From Hyphodiscus hymeniophilus (Eukaryota; Ascomycota; Leotiomycetes; Helotiales; Hyphodiscaceae): 64,000 nucleotides of DNA. The notes beneath the pieces are model-generated. The model had not been told where the DNA came from. It searched no databases and saw nothing but the letters and a program-made list of their open reading frames with translations. The DNA is taken from positions 1,054,001 to 1,118,000 of the forward strand of contig VNKQ01000003.1 of assembly GCA_016508695.1 (NCBI GenBank), written 5' to 3'. Both the position numbers and the translations under genes were made by a program. Shown in pieces: positions 1 to 12,400 of the stretch. The stretch's first letter is position 1; every line of letters begins with the position of its first letter.

Positions 1-589
1 CTCAACCTCTCACGGAGGTGAAGATTCTAGCTATCAAGAACGTTCTTGCGAGTGAGCAGGATGTCATCTTCGATATGCAAGTCCAAGCTCGGAATCCAAA
101 TTTGATGGCGGTGGCAATCGACGCCACAGATTTGATTATATTCGCGAAGTCGAAATATGCGGGCACAGATCATGAGTACTATAAGAAACCTCATGACACT
201 ATGAAGCGGGGAGTACGAGGGCGGCAATGGGCAGGTGGCGATCCTTTCGATCCCCCGAACGGCGGTGATCCGACTACCAACCCAAATCTGGAAATTGGAC
301 GTGTCTACGAGCTCTATAGTCCTTTGACCTTCGAAGGTTCCCCTTTCAAAGGCGCAATCTACAACTCCGTTGGCCAAGTCCGTATCACCCATCCCGGCAA
401 CCACACCACGCCCGCAGGCAGCGAGCGCTGGGGCAAAGTCGTGGAACACGATTTCGAGCTCCTTGTCCGCGGCACTCTGAAATACACCCTCCCCTCACCC
501 AAACGATCCGAAAACTCAGCGTCGAGGGCCGAGTCAACGTGAAGCCCAACGCCGCAGACCAGAACCCCGATCTACACATTTCACTATAG
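1..589 (+). CDS. vac7: Vac7-like vacuolar segregation protein, 3' end only, apparent frameshift
   Basis: Only the C-terminal part is in the window; the gene runs off the left edge. The frame starting at base 3 reads a conserved block around LASEQDVIFDMQVQARNPN and NIFAKSK-like sequence, followed by GRVYELYSPLTFEGSPFKG and FELLVRGTLKYTLP. This matches the luminal C-terminal domain of fungal Vac7, an activator of the Fab1 PI(3,5)P2 kinase at the vacuole membrane. That frame ends at a TGA at 540-542, and its last residues do not look like the family. From base 506 another frame reads IRKLSVEGRVNVKPNAADQN and onward to TAG at 587-589, which looks like the natural C-terminus. No intron fits in the gap, so one base appears to be missing near 500-506, through a real frameshift or a sequence error. 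The family call rests on remembered motif similarity. Confidence 0.72.
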
Positions 590-2042
590 AGTCACTACGT
601 GGCACGACACTTTTTCATTTGTCTCTCTACGATTCTTCTTTGTTCTCGAGTCAAACTGTACATTGAGCGAAGCGTTTGCATTGCATAGCGAATCGTTTCA
701 GCGAGGGGCGAAAATTGGGCGAAAAGGGTACCAGGTAGCGGCGCAACAAAACCCCAGATTACAGGATGGAATGGCTCTGCGTACTTGCGCCGGATGATTT
801 TCAAAAGTGACTGTGCATCAAGCCCTTCGGCGCCTCTCTTTGCTTATTCTTTGTGTTGTTTAGTGTACTCGGAACCACGGATGGGACTAATTCTGCATAG
901 GCGCGGGATTCATAGTTTACTTTATAGACGGGTTGGGTGGTCGGGAGACGAGCAGTCGTCATCCCTACCTCGTCACGGCCGATTTGGCGTTGATCTTGTA
1001 CCTGCCAAGTCACGGAACTTGATGGGTGGTTAGGGCATGAAAATGTAGAGTACATTTGCAAGAGGGGAGCGAATTTGTATAAACGGGACTCGAAGACGAG
1101 TCATGGCGGGAGAAGATCAAAGGGTGGAGGAGAGGCTCGGACGGTGGGCGACGGTGGTTGGAAGGACATCATGAAAGGGCGGTTCCGGGTAGAAGCATAT
1201 GTGGGGGAGGGTGAATCATTGGCGTGTGTTGTAGATATCAGAGCCGAGTCTGCTGATAGAGTAAAGGCCTTCTAGAAGTGCTTTCATGAATGGAAGTCTT
1301 GATCTTAATTCTTGCTCTTGCTCGCTCTCGCCGAGTGCGAATGTGGATGTGAAGATTGTAAACTGTAAATTGTGAAAGATGGTATACGAAGTATCTGGGA
1401 TAGGATTCCTAATTAGCATCATCAGTCTCGCAACTTCTTACGCCTTGGAGCCGTGTCACATTCATAAATGATCAGTTACGTTCCAACCCTTCATTCATTC
1501 TGCCGTAATGTCCCATAGGGGAGTCCGGGCATAGCGAAAGCCAGCCACGTCTGATATCTACAGAATCTGTCCCTCTCATCTCCCTTCCATCCACGACCGA
1601 CCGACACGAACATATCTAGCTCATACAAAGCAACCAAAATCTGGTTAAGCCATATCAAGCAACAAGCTAAGACCAACCTTTCCATGGTCTCCTTCATACT
1701 CTTCTCAGCAAAGCAAAGCTATCATCACTCCGACATAACAATCATCCAGGTCGAGAACCTAAGTCTAACAATCCTTCTTTCTTATTTTTTTTCTTTTGAT
1801 TTCGTGATTGGCGTGAACGAATATATTCGCCAGAGAGAAGATTATGTATAAGGCAAGAGCAAGCGTGATATCATGAAGGTAATGCGTGTCGTTATCGTGG
1901 GTCGTGGTAAGGCGGCGTCTCGAACGCCATATCCTGCAACGCCGAAATATCAAATTCAAACAGTACTCATCCAACCTCGTCGGGACCGGAATCCAGGAAC
2001 ATGAGTCGTAGTGAGCTAACAGCGATTATCTCGAGCAAAATC
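590..2042. other. Intergenic region between convergent vac7 and wee1
   Basis: Holds the 3' flanks of two converging genes. Reading frames on both strands are short and have no recognisable protein or splice structure. I see no RNA gene or repeat here. Confidence 0.6.
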
Positions 2043-5000
2043 TCAGACATCCATCATCTCTGCATCATCGGCTAACACTTCGTCTGCTGGTCCCCAATTG
2101 CCTTCGAAAACGGTGGCGCCAGCCCGACGTCGTGCTTCAACCCATTGAAGTCCATCGGATCCGAGGACTTGATGAATTGTTGGTCGTTCCTGGGGAACTG
2201 GTGAAATCATCCATCGGACAATTCGGTCAAGTGCGTGTTCGTGGTGCATGTCTCTCATGAAAGGCGGAGCGTGGTGCAGCTCGCCTCTTCGTGAACCGAA
2301 AAGATTTCCAGGATCGTGTGAGAGTGATTTACTGCTAGATGAACCGAAGTGTCGCCTACGACTGGATAGAGTAGGTGATCCGAAGCTGGGCTCCATCTCG
2401 TCATCACTGCCGAAATAATCGATGCTAGCATCGCTCTCCTCGATGGGAATGCCGGTGGCGTCTCGAAGAATCGTACTGCCTACACTCCAACTGAGGCTGG
2501 GGACGTCACTCATATCTCCAGAGCGCAATCGCTGCCAAGTCGGACCATTGTCAGGCAGTTGTACATTGCCGGCGATCTCCAGCATGATGAGTCCAAGTGC
2601 AAACACATCAGCAGGCTTGTCATATTGCCCAAGAAGGATTTCTGGGCCAATATACTCGCGATCGCCTTCTCCATCGATAGAAGATTGAACGGGCCATTGA
2701 GCCGCCATTCCGAAATCTCCAATCTTCAAGACGCCCTCGAATGTGATGAGTATATTTGCTGGCTTGAGATCCAGGTGAATGAAGCCCGAGTCATGGATTT
2801 GGCGTAAACCCTGTGGCAATATTAGCATGCACCAAATGAAGGCGGAGTGGCTGACTTACCTGGCCGAGCTCTAACATGATCTTCCAAATGCGGAAATCAT
2901 CTAATCGACCTTTCCGACCAACCTGCGAGAGGAAGAGATCGAGGCTGCCCTCTTCGCAGAACTCAGTTTGAATATAGAGGTAATTCTTCTCCTCCCAGCT
3001 GTCAATGTAATGCACGACGTGATCAGAATGTCCAAGCGCTTTAAGCACATTGACTTCCTGCAGTTTCCGTTGACGGTCCCTGAGGCCTTGATAAGGCTGT
3101 CGCGATTTCTTGACGGCGAATACTCGCTCGGGCATAGGTGTTGGTGGAGTTCTTCTTGATGGCGAAACCGCACCGAGGTAGAATGAGTGAGTGGCAGAGA
3201 TGGGGGCTTGCGTGACTCGATATACTTGAGAAAATTCTCCTGTGCCTATCATCTCAGCCTTCTCAAATCTCGACATGAGAGACTCATCTATCTCTGCCGG
3301 AGCAAAGCCGCTGATTGGCGTAGTGCTGATTCGTCCATCACCGATCTTGGCAAAATAGTCTCGAGCCGTAGTTGGCGTAGCTGGGGGCGGCATAGATGCA
3401 CTATTCACAGTCGACTTTGCAGGCTGACCATCTCGAGGATTCGAGATAGTCAGTCCACTGGGATCAGGCGGGAGCATGTCTAGTGGGGTTCGAGGTGAGA
3501 GCCTTTCGATGAAATCTATACGCTCCAACGGACTGGCTGGAGCCACGTGACTAAATTTAGCAAAGCCCGGTTTACTTGAAGGACTCAAATGAGATGTAAT
3601 GAGAGACTTGGATGCTAATGGCGTCGGAGAATGAGGACTGAAACCTCGAAGAGCTCGTGACTGGCCAAATGATAGAACTGTAGAAGATCGTTGTAGAAAT
3701 CGAAAGTTGACGGTCGTAGGAGAGTCTTTCATATCCATCGACCCATCACTGTCTTCTCCTTCTCGACTGCCAGGACTCGTAGAGAGGTTCAACTTACTGC
3801 TCGTTCTTGGAAGTCTTTTGGCAAAACCGTAGCCGACTGCGGATCCTGGGTATGTTCGGTGGTGGCTAGGACTACCGTTACTCTGAGATTGAGAAGCTGA
3901 ATCAGATACGAGGGCCTGCTTCGTAGGCGTGGGAGGTAATTCGAAGTCGGCACTGACTTGACTTTCTCCTTTTGCGTCAGGTGAACCACCACTTTCATCT
4001 CCGTCAATACTGAGGAAGCTTCCACGCCTAGTCAAGCCGTTGTTGCCAAATGAGCTGCCAAAGACCCCTCCTCCTTTGCCGAAAGTATTGGGACCAATCT
4101 GAGTGCCATGAGGGTTGAATGGAGTTGAAGGAGTTCCGAACGAATGTCGAATATGTCTAGCTTTTGCAATCGCACTTCCTGGAACAGCAGCTGGATACGT
4201 GGCAAAGTTGTTGACATGCTTCTTGCATGGAGTATCAGGCATATTTCCCTTGCTCACACCGCGAGAAAGCTGGGGCTCTTCTGGGTTCTTGTTGACCTTT
4301 GATATCAGTCCAGTCGACATAAACGCAGCCGGCAAAGGCTTAACAGATTTGAAGTTTTGAGGTGTAGAAAATGAACCGTCTTCCTCTCCGCCGTTAGGAT
4401 GTAGAGGAAACGGTCTCAATGAGCCTGCCGGCAACGACTTCGAAAAGTCCAGCTTTGGTCTTGGATGCTCTCCAAAGTGTACGGGGACATGCGTGGGAGA
4501 CTCAGCTACAATGCTCGAGCTGGAGGAAGATGTTGTCATAGTTCGGGATAAGGGATGAGGTTGATGTGTTGATTGGGTGACAATATGCATCGACGGATTT
4601 GGAAGACTGCCCTGAGAAGAGAAGGGGCTGTCTCTAGCCATTGGAGGCATGAATTGATCCAAAGACAATCGAGGTCGGTTTTTGGCAGGATTCGGCGTTG
4701 CTGCTTCGGGAACATTGCCTGATGCCTGCTGTGCGGCAAGCAGCTGAGCCGCGTGCCTCCTGCCCCAGGAAGTCTTTTCACCATGCCGTTGTTGTAGCGT
4801 AGACTTCCTGAGCGAAGAGGATCTTCGAGGCATCGAAGTAAAAGATGTGCCCTCGGCACTTAAAGATGCCGTCGATAACTCATATTCCCCATTCAAATCG
4901 TCGTGAATATCGAACTGCGGTGAAGATGATGGCCCGTGATCAAAGACATTGAAGTCATGACCAAAGCTTGCTGACCCATGCAGACTCCTTCTCTTTGCCA

Positions 5001-5643
5001 CAGGACTTCCCAAGCTCGCCTGGTCCAAGTTCATGATCGCGTCACTGCGCTTCAGTGGGCTCGAGGTAGATGAAACTGTATGGCTGTCGTTACTTCCGTC
5101 ACCACCCAATCTTGACAGAGCATGATGTATTGGCGCAGATATATCTACACAGGACATCCTAGTATTTCTTTCAAAGCTCTTTCTCTCGGCGGGGCTGGTA
5201 CTTCTGCTGTTTTCCTGTCCAGCGACAGAAGTGTTCGAAGAAGCTGGAGGCGCGTTTCCACTGTCAGATGCTTGACTCAGTGCGCGCTTCATGGGACTTT
5301 TTGGCGATGTTCGGCGTGAGCTAGGTCTGGCCGGCGCAGTCTTCGCACGCGTTGATGATCGAAGCGCTAGCTTTGCGCTTGGTGGAAAGGGTACCGCGAG
5401 GGGAGAAGGAGTGTGAGGTGGGTTGCCAAGTGTAAATAAATGAGGCTGTGAAGCTGCGCGTTTAGGTGATGGAGAGAGTGGCGACTTTGGAGATGAGCTA
5501 GGTGATTTGGTAACAAGGCGGAACTTGGATGGTGATCGTGAAAGAGAGCGCCTGAGCGATCTCACGGCGGACGTTACATCAACATGATGTACATGTGTTG
5601 GTGAAGGGAGCGTAAGAGTGCCGCCACTGTTTGAGTACGACAT
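2043..5643 (-). CDS. wee1: Wee1/Swe1-type protein kinase
   Basis: Cell-cycle inhibitory kinase of the Wee1 family, which phosphorylates the Cdk1 tyrosine and delays mitosis. Exons on the minus strand are 5643-2860 and 2810-2043. The 49 bp intron (2811-2859) has a GTAAGTC donor, a GCTAAT branch and a CACAG acceptor, giving 1183 aa. The first ~780 residues are Ser/Pro-rich and disordered with many SP/TP sites, typical of the family's regulatory arm. The kinase domain follows: glycine loop GTGEFSQVY near residue 800, FAVKK lysine near 845, the EFCEEGSLDLFL hinge, HLDLKPAN catalytic loop (the intron lies shortly before it), and DFGMAAQ activation start. The HLDLKPAN form and the segment after DGEGDREYIGPEIL are characteristic of Wee1 rather than of ordinary Ser/Thr kinases. 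The ATG at 5643 is the first in the frame. Confidence 0.93.
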
Positions 5644-7748
5644 GGTGCGAGTGGAATGTGGCGATGCTCGCCTGTGCTACCGGCGATACTTTTGAGGATT
5701 TCGAATGCTTCAAATTCGTCGTTGGAGAGTAGGTCAGTTGTCGGATCCGGAGAGGAGACTACTTTCGTAAGGATGGCATCTGGTTTTGCAGTGGACCGCG
5801 TTCGTTTTCGATGGTCGTAGGACTGATTGATATCTGAATAAACAGACGCGCGGGTTGAGTCCCCGGATCAGAATGTTGGTACTGAAGGAATGCGAATGGT
5901 GTGGCAATATTGGTTTCGAAACAAGGTGGAATGTATTGATCAGGGCTTCATGACAATGTCTCTCTCTCTCTCTCTCGTATCTTTCCAGCTACTGCAGCTC
6001 GCACACCGACCCCTCAACTCGTAGAACCCGTGTTTCGATACCAGTGGTGGATAGTTGGTCGAATGTTGATGGAGGAGAAAAAGATTCGTCACCGCGTCGA
6101 GTTGTCGGCTTTGTTTACTCGCTTAGTCGAATGCGCGACTAAACTTGTATCTGTGTCTGTATTGGAAGGAGCGATGGTCCAAATTCGGGTGCAGAAGTTC
6201 TGGAGCAGAAGTTTAACAAAGATGGGTTTGAAGAATTGCAAGAAATATATCCTGCAGTATCTCCATTGAACAACTTTGTGTGTTTTCTTGAAACTGGAGG
6301 GAGCCAACCAATCAACGCGTCAGCTGGAAAAGCCGCTAACGTTTACCGGGGTCTACATTCAGACCGACTCTGCTCTGCGAGTCTGCAGCCTCTCCTATGC
6401 TACCTTGACTTCTTCAACAAGGACTACTGTTCACCCTTGTAGGATCCTTTACGGAGTAAGACAGAGGAAAAAGAGGGTCATGAGGGGGGCATGAGGGGGC
6501 GGTTTCGAAGATCTCCCTTCCGTTACCTACGTTTCGTTCTTTGTTTACTTTGTCATGAAGCCTCAAAACAATCAAAACAATCAACAAATGCCCCCCATGT
6601 GTGCTGCGTGTGCCTCATTTTCGTATTGCTATTTCCAGATGATCTCCAATTATTGTCGGAACACGATCCGAGGTCACCAAAGTGCCGGGCTGTACGGAGT
6701 AAGATTGTAAACAGGGGGAATATTCCCCACTATCAGATTGGATTTGGCTTGGGTACTTGACTTCGGGTAAAAAGGGGGAGATCGCGCATTACTTCATTTT
6801 ACTTTTCTGGAAGATACAATTTCCAGACCAGTTCCTCTTTCTCGAAGGCGTCCGAGCCATGCCGCCCCTTTTCTCCTGCTGGCGACATTTCTGATCGCCA
6901 TCGCCTTGCAGAGCCGATATCCATATCGATAGAGCAATCGATATCGGCATGTCTTAGTTCTATCGAGCCTCAATTTTTTCTCCCAAGAACGCAGACAAAG
7001 CAATTCGAAGAATGTAGATTCATCTTTATGGCTGACATTGCTCAGACAACAAAGCAGTTATATCTCTCAAGTCGGTCAGATTCTTGACCTCCAGCCAGGT
7101 TGTGGTCATTTATACCCAATTTCACTTCGCTGCATCTGACAGCCACATAAGCACAGCCTCGTGATCGCGCATCAGCTCAAAATAGACGGTCTTTAAATGC
7201 GTCTACTTATGTTTTGAACCCCAGCAGAATGCACATACCTTGAGAGCTTTTATTGAGTGATCTGCTTGTTCAAGGTCATATAACATCAAGATGTCTCGTG
7301 CTTTTCACTTGTCTTTCACGTGACTCGCCCTCAATGCTCCTACCTTACTGAAGCAGACTTTCGTGCCTACAAAGTGCCTTTTCCATTGGACTTTTGAGCT
7401 TTGAAAAATCGTCGAGTCGGGGGTCCGTATTGGACATTTCGACTTTGGGAAAGCGATTCGTTTCCCCCTATTCAAACCAAGGCCCATAAATTTGATTGAG
7501 GGAGGACTTATCCAGCCATACATTGATTCGTAAGATCTAACGTTGGTCAGTTGTATCACAAAAGTCGCGCTGTCTTTCACACTTCTTACACACAAGCATC
7601 CATCAATGTCCTCGCCAATGAACTAGCCACGTACGCTCCATTGACTTGCTCAGAACCGTAAGCTTGGGATTGAATCAATGGAAGGATCCCTCCTTTTTGA
7701 TACACTTTAGGGAGAACCGCAACCCGATGATACGTTCTCTAGATTGTG
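5644..7748. promoter_or_regulatory. Long upstream region of wee1 and 3' flank of the PLP lyase
   Basis: About 2.1 kb without a convincing gene. It lies upstream of wee1 (minus strand) and downstream of the PLP lyase (minus strand). It contains a CT dinucleotide run near 5958-5975 and an inverted repeat at 6913-6948. Several short ATG-initiated frames could be upstream ORFs if the wee1 transcript has a long leader, but I cannot place a transcription start. Confidence 0.4.
6913..6948. repeat. Inverted repeat upstream of wee1
   Basis: GCCGATAT at 6913-6920 is mirrored by ATATCGGC at 6941-6948. An inner ATCGAT at 6925-6930 is repeated at 6937-6942. The element can fold as a hairpin or act as a palindromic binding site. 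Nothing further can be said from sequence. Confidence 0.6.
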
Positions 7749-8900
7749 TCAAGTAACATATTTGGATTTTGGGTCAACCATCTCGTAGTGCCTTTGTCCT
7801 TCTGTAGAGAGAACCACAATTACAGCATTCGGACCCAAAGTTGGAAGCAACCTCGCACCTGCAGTAGTCGCTGCCCCGCAAGGGCCAGCACTCACTCCCA
7901 AGTCCCTCAGATCCAGCATCGCCTGCTCTACCTGTGTATCTTCAACAGCTACAGCCATGCTCACACAATCCTTCAGGACCGGCCAGGCCGTTACGGAAAC
8001 TGTACCACAGCACATCCCTGTACAGATCGTATAGCCCGTTTCCACACTAACCATCTTTCCAGCATCCACGCTGCTCATAAAACAAGCAGCAGCAACGGGC
8101 TCAACTGTCACAATCTCGACCATTCCAGTTCCATCACTTCTGCCAAAATGGGCGCATGCCGCCGAACATAAACTCCCCACTCCCAAAGGCGTGAGAACAT
8201 GCGTGATCCTCTTCTCTGTAATGGCAGTAATCTGCTCATCAATCTCCTCAAACATAGTCTGATATCCATCCACCACCCACTTCGGCGTCTCCTCCTCAAC
8301 ATCCAACGCCATATCACTGATCAGGAGACCCTTTCCATCGTGGTGAGTGGTCACGGCCATTTTCGTCGAAACGACAGTCTGGTCATAATCACCCTGCCAG
8401 ACTATCACCTCGATATGTTTACCCTCACTCTCAATCTTCGCGATTGTCTCCTGATCAACCATGAGCGGAACATATATCTTAGCCTTGATACCCAAGTATC
8501 CTGCCATTCTTGCCACAGCACGCCCGTGATTGCCATCTGTCGCAGCATATAACGTCAGACCGGCTGTTGTAGCTGCTTCACCGAGCCTTTCGATCAGTGA
8601 CAGCTCAGCATCCCCTGAAGAGATTGGGATGTTGAGACGTTTGGAAACTGCTTTGGCTGTTGCCCAACTAGCTCCGAGAATCTTGAATGCTGGGAGACCT
8701 AGGCGAGAACTCTCGTCTTTGAGAAGGAAGTGACTGATGCCTAGCTCTTCTGCGAAGGAGGGAAGAGAGACGAGAGGCGTGGGTTGATAATGGGGAAGTG
8801 AGCGGTGGAAAGGTCTGATTTCTGGGTTTGGTGGGGGGAGGTCGAGTAGGGGCTTGCGATTGGGTATGATGTAGATGCTTGAAGACATATTTGAAGACAT
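7749..8900 (-). CDS. Diaminopropionate ammonia-lyase-like PLP enzyme
   Basis: Fold-type II pyridoxal-phosphate enzyme, closest in my reading to the diaminopropionate ammonia-lyase family, which degrades 2,3-diaminopropionate to pyruvate and ammonia. It is an intronless frame. The presumed Schiff-base lysine lies in LGLPAFKILGASWA; ATDGNHGRAVARMAGYLG is the asparagine/glycine loop that holds substrate and cofactor carboxylates. LTPLGVGSL and later glycine-rich segments fit phosphate binding. I start at the ATG at 8900 (MSSNMSSSIYI, 383 aa) because the 26 residues added by the ATG at 8978 look non-conserved; the family is usually about 400 aa. It is divergent from 5-oxoprolinase with about 0.53 kb between start codons. 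A related threonine/serine dehydratase activity cannot be excluded. Confidence 0.8.
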   Translation of the reverse strand: MSSNMSSSIYIIPNRKPLLDLPPPNPEIRPFHRSLPHYQPTPLVSLPSFAEELGISHFLLKDESSRLGLPAFKILGASWATAKAVSKRLNIPISSGDAELSLIERLGEAATTAGLTLYAATDGNHGRAVARMAGYLGIKAKIYVPLMVDQETIAKIESEGKHIEVIVWQGDYDQTVVSTKMAVTTHHDGKGLLISDMALDVEEETPKWVVDGYQTMFEEIDEQITAITEKRITHVLTPLGVGSLCSAACAHFGRSDGTGMVEIVTVEPVAAACFMSSVDAGKMVSVETGYTICTGMCCGTVSVTAWPVLKDCVSMAVAVEDTQVEQAMLDLRDLGVSAGPCGAATTAGARLLPTLGPNAVIVVLSTEGQRHYEMVDPKSKYVT

Positions 8901-9431
8901 GTTTGAAGGCCTGTTTAAGTACTTCTTATTATACGCCGGAGACCCGCTCGATGGCTCTAGCAGCTTGGTATTGTACAAGATGTCGATATGTCCTGTCCAA
9001 GACAGGATTTGTTGTATAATGAAAATGAACTTATTCCGTAAATTGGCTTAAAGTTATCAATCATCAGCAGTTTCACTCGTCACTTGAAGATCATCGAGGG
9101 CGCAGAATAAGGTAGCTGGTGGCTGATATCCAATCTGTTAATTTGTTGATGAGGAAATCCCCCGAATCACATCCACCCCCACACTCAAATGCTTTAACCC
9201 GATTCGTCGATCTGCCAGGCGGTGAGGTGAGTGGGATGCTATTATCGATTGAATTTGGTAGAAGTCTGTCACGCGGCGGTCCATCTCCGTCATTTCTAGC
9301 GTTGTTGATAGGCAATCCAAAGCTCGAATAAATTTTATTTAAGCATTTCGTCTATTCGGACTGTATTGAGACAGAAAACCTTCAACTTGTACTGGGTATT
9401 TCTGTACGCAAAGTCCAGCAAACCCTCCAAG
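8901..9431. promoter_or_regulatory. Shared upstream region of the PLP lyase and 5-oxoprolinase
   Basis: Divergent intergenic stretch that must carry both promoters. It is AT-rich near the lyase start. I could not define individual transcription-factor sites. Confidence 0.5.
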
Positions 9432-12400
9432 ATGGGTTCCCAATCGCAAGAGCGGGGCATCCGCATAGCTATCGATGTGAGTCTTCGAGCTTCCTTTCGT
9501 CCAAATGAGGCAGTTTTCCATGTGTGAGCCGTTGGTATTCACAAGAGCTGTTTTCTGAGGCTTAGCAAGTCTCTGCGGAAGCTTGACAGAAATCACCACA
9601 GCCTCATACATCACAAGCTACTTCCCATGAATCTCTAAAGCTTCATGATAGCTAATATGCCTCAAGCGTGGCGGCACATTCACCGACTGCGTGGGAAATC
9701 CGGGAACGGGAAAGATGGAAGACGACGTAATTATCAAATTGCTCTCCGAGGATCCTTCAAACTATGACGACGCACCACTCGAGGGTATTCGGCGTTTGAT
9801 GTCCAAATTCCTCAAGAAAGAAATCCCCCGTGGCGAGCCCTTAGATACATCAAAGATTGAATCTATAAGAATGGGGACAACTGTCGCTACAAATGCATTA
9901 TTGGAGAGGAAAGGGGAGAAGATTGCCATGGTCGTAACAAAAGGGTTCAAGGATTGTTTAGAGATTGGAAATCAATCGCGACCGAAGATCTTTGATCTGG
10001 CTATTCGAAAACCAGATGTGCTTTATGAGAAGGTGGTTGAGATCGATGAGAGAGTTACACTGGAAGATTATGCTGAAGATCCGGAGAGGAATCGTACGAA
10101 GACAGAGCCGAGGGACCCAAAAGATGTTGACCAGGATTTGGTGAGAGGACTTTCTTCAGAAGCAGTCCGGGTATTACAACGGCCCCAAGAGGAGACTATT
10201 CGAAAGCAACTGAAGGAGGTTTATGATTCGGGTATCAAGAGCATAGCTGTGTGCTTAATGCATGGCTACACATTTCCGGACCACGAGGCGCTAGTTGGAC
10301 GGATAGCGAGAGATGTTGGATTCTCTCATGTCTCACTAAGTCATGAGCTCATGCCAATGATCAAGCTTGTACCAAGAGCTACTTCAGCATGCGCCGATGC
10401 ATATCTCACTCCGGCAATAAAAAAATACATTGCTGGGTTTCAGAAAGGGTTCAAAGGAGGTCTTGGTACCGAAAGCGTAAAAGCTGAAAGTGGAGCAAGA
10501 GGTGCAAGATGCGAATTCATGCAGAGTGATGGAGGACTTGTTGATGTAGACAAGTTCTCTGGTTTGAAAGCCATTCTTTCGGGCCCGGCGGGAGGGGTGG
10601 TTGGGTATGCACTCACTTCGTATGATCCGGAGACCAAAACTCCCGTTATCGGTTTTGATATGGGTGGGACATCTACAGACGTCTCGAGATACGGCTCTGG
10701 GAGGTACGAGCATGTTTTTGAAACGACCACAGCGGGTGTCACTATCCAGTCACCTCAACTGGACATCAATACCGTAGCAGCTGGTGGTGGTTCACGTCTA
10801 TTCTTTCGCAACGGCCTCTTTGTCGTTGGCCCGGAATCTGCAGGGGCACACCCAGGTCCAGGATGTTATCGAAAGGGTGGACCAGCTACCGTGACAGACG
10901 CAAATCTCTTTCTCGGCCGTCTATTACCAGATTTCTTCCCTAAGATATTTGGCAAGGACGAGAATGAAGGCCTGGATGTTGAAGCCAGCCAAAAGCTACT
11001 CCAAGAACTTGCCGACACCATTAACAAAGAAGAAGGCAAGATGATGAGTGCCGATGAGGTAGCTTATGGATTTTTGACGGTCGCCAATGAGACAATGACG
11101 AGACCTATTCGATCCCTGACAGAAGCGAAAGGCCACGACACTTCCAAGCATCGATTGGCCACGTTTGGTGGTGCTGGAGGTCAACATGCCGTTGCTATTG
11201 CCGAAAGTCTGGGCATCCGCCAAATCCTGGTACATCGGTATTCTTCAGTTCTCTCTGCATACGGAATGGCTCTGGCCGATGTTGTCGACGAGCGGCAAGA
11301 GCCAGACTCCAAGGTGTGGGCCGATAAGGGAGATGCAAAGGATTCGTTAAAAAAGAAAATGGACGAACTGAAACAGAAATCAAAGAAAGCCCTCCGAGAT
11401 CAAGGGTTTGGCGACAAATCAATTGTCTATGAAGAGTACCTCAATATGCGTTACAGAGGGACAGAATCTGCTCTCATGGTAGTGAAACCTGAGAGTGATG
11501 ACGTCGAAAAAGAATTTGATGGAGATGAGTGGGCTTATGGCCAAGCATTCGTCAAGCAACATCAACAAGAATTTGGCTTCACATTACCTGATCGAGACAT
11601 CATCGTAGATGACGTTCGAGTTCGTGGTATAGGGAAAAGCTTCGAAGCACTTGACAAGACTGTTGATCAACAGCTTAAAGAAATCAAGGCCAAAGATGTG
11701 AAAGCCGGAGACAAGGAGTACAAGCGATCAAAGGTGTATTTTGAGGGGGGTCGCCAGAATACACCGATCTACAAATTGGAAGATCTTGATGTTGGCGACA
11801 GGATAAAGGGACCCGCAGTCCTTGCAGATGGCACGCAAACTATTGTTGTCACTCCTGGTGCCACGGCTCTGATCATTGAGACTCACGTAGTCATCAATAT
11901 CGGCGAAGACGAAATCAAAGACAAGTCCAAGCCAGATACCACGAAAGATGTGGATCCAATCATGCTGAGTATTTTTGCTCATCGATTCATGGCAATTGCA
12001 GAGCAGATGGGACGAGCTCTTCAAAAGACGAGTGTCAGCACCAACGTCAAAGAGCGCCTGGATTACTCTTGTGCTCTCTTTGATTCCACCGGAGGCCTCG
12101 TAGCCAACGCTCCACATCTTCCGGTCCATTTGGGATCAATGTCAACTTGTGTCAAACGACAAGCAGAGATCTGGAACGGGAAGCTAGTGAAGGGAGATGT
12201 TATAGTGTCTAATCACCCAGAATATGGCGGAACACATCTTCCGGATATCACTGTAATCACTCCCGCTTTCAACCAGTCGGCAGACAAGATTCTTTTTTAT
12301 GTAGCTTCAAGGGCTCATCATGCCGACATTGGAGGTATCTTACCTGGTAGCATGCCGCCTCACTCGAGAGAGCTGTTTCAAGAAGGAGCAGCCATCAAGT

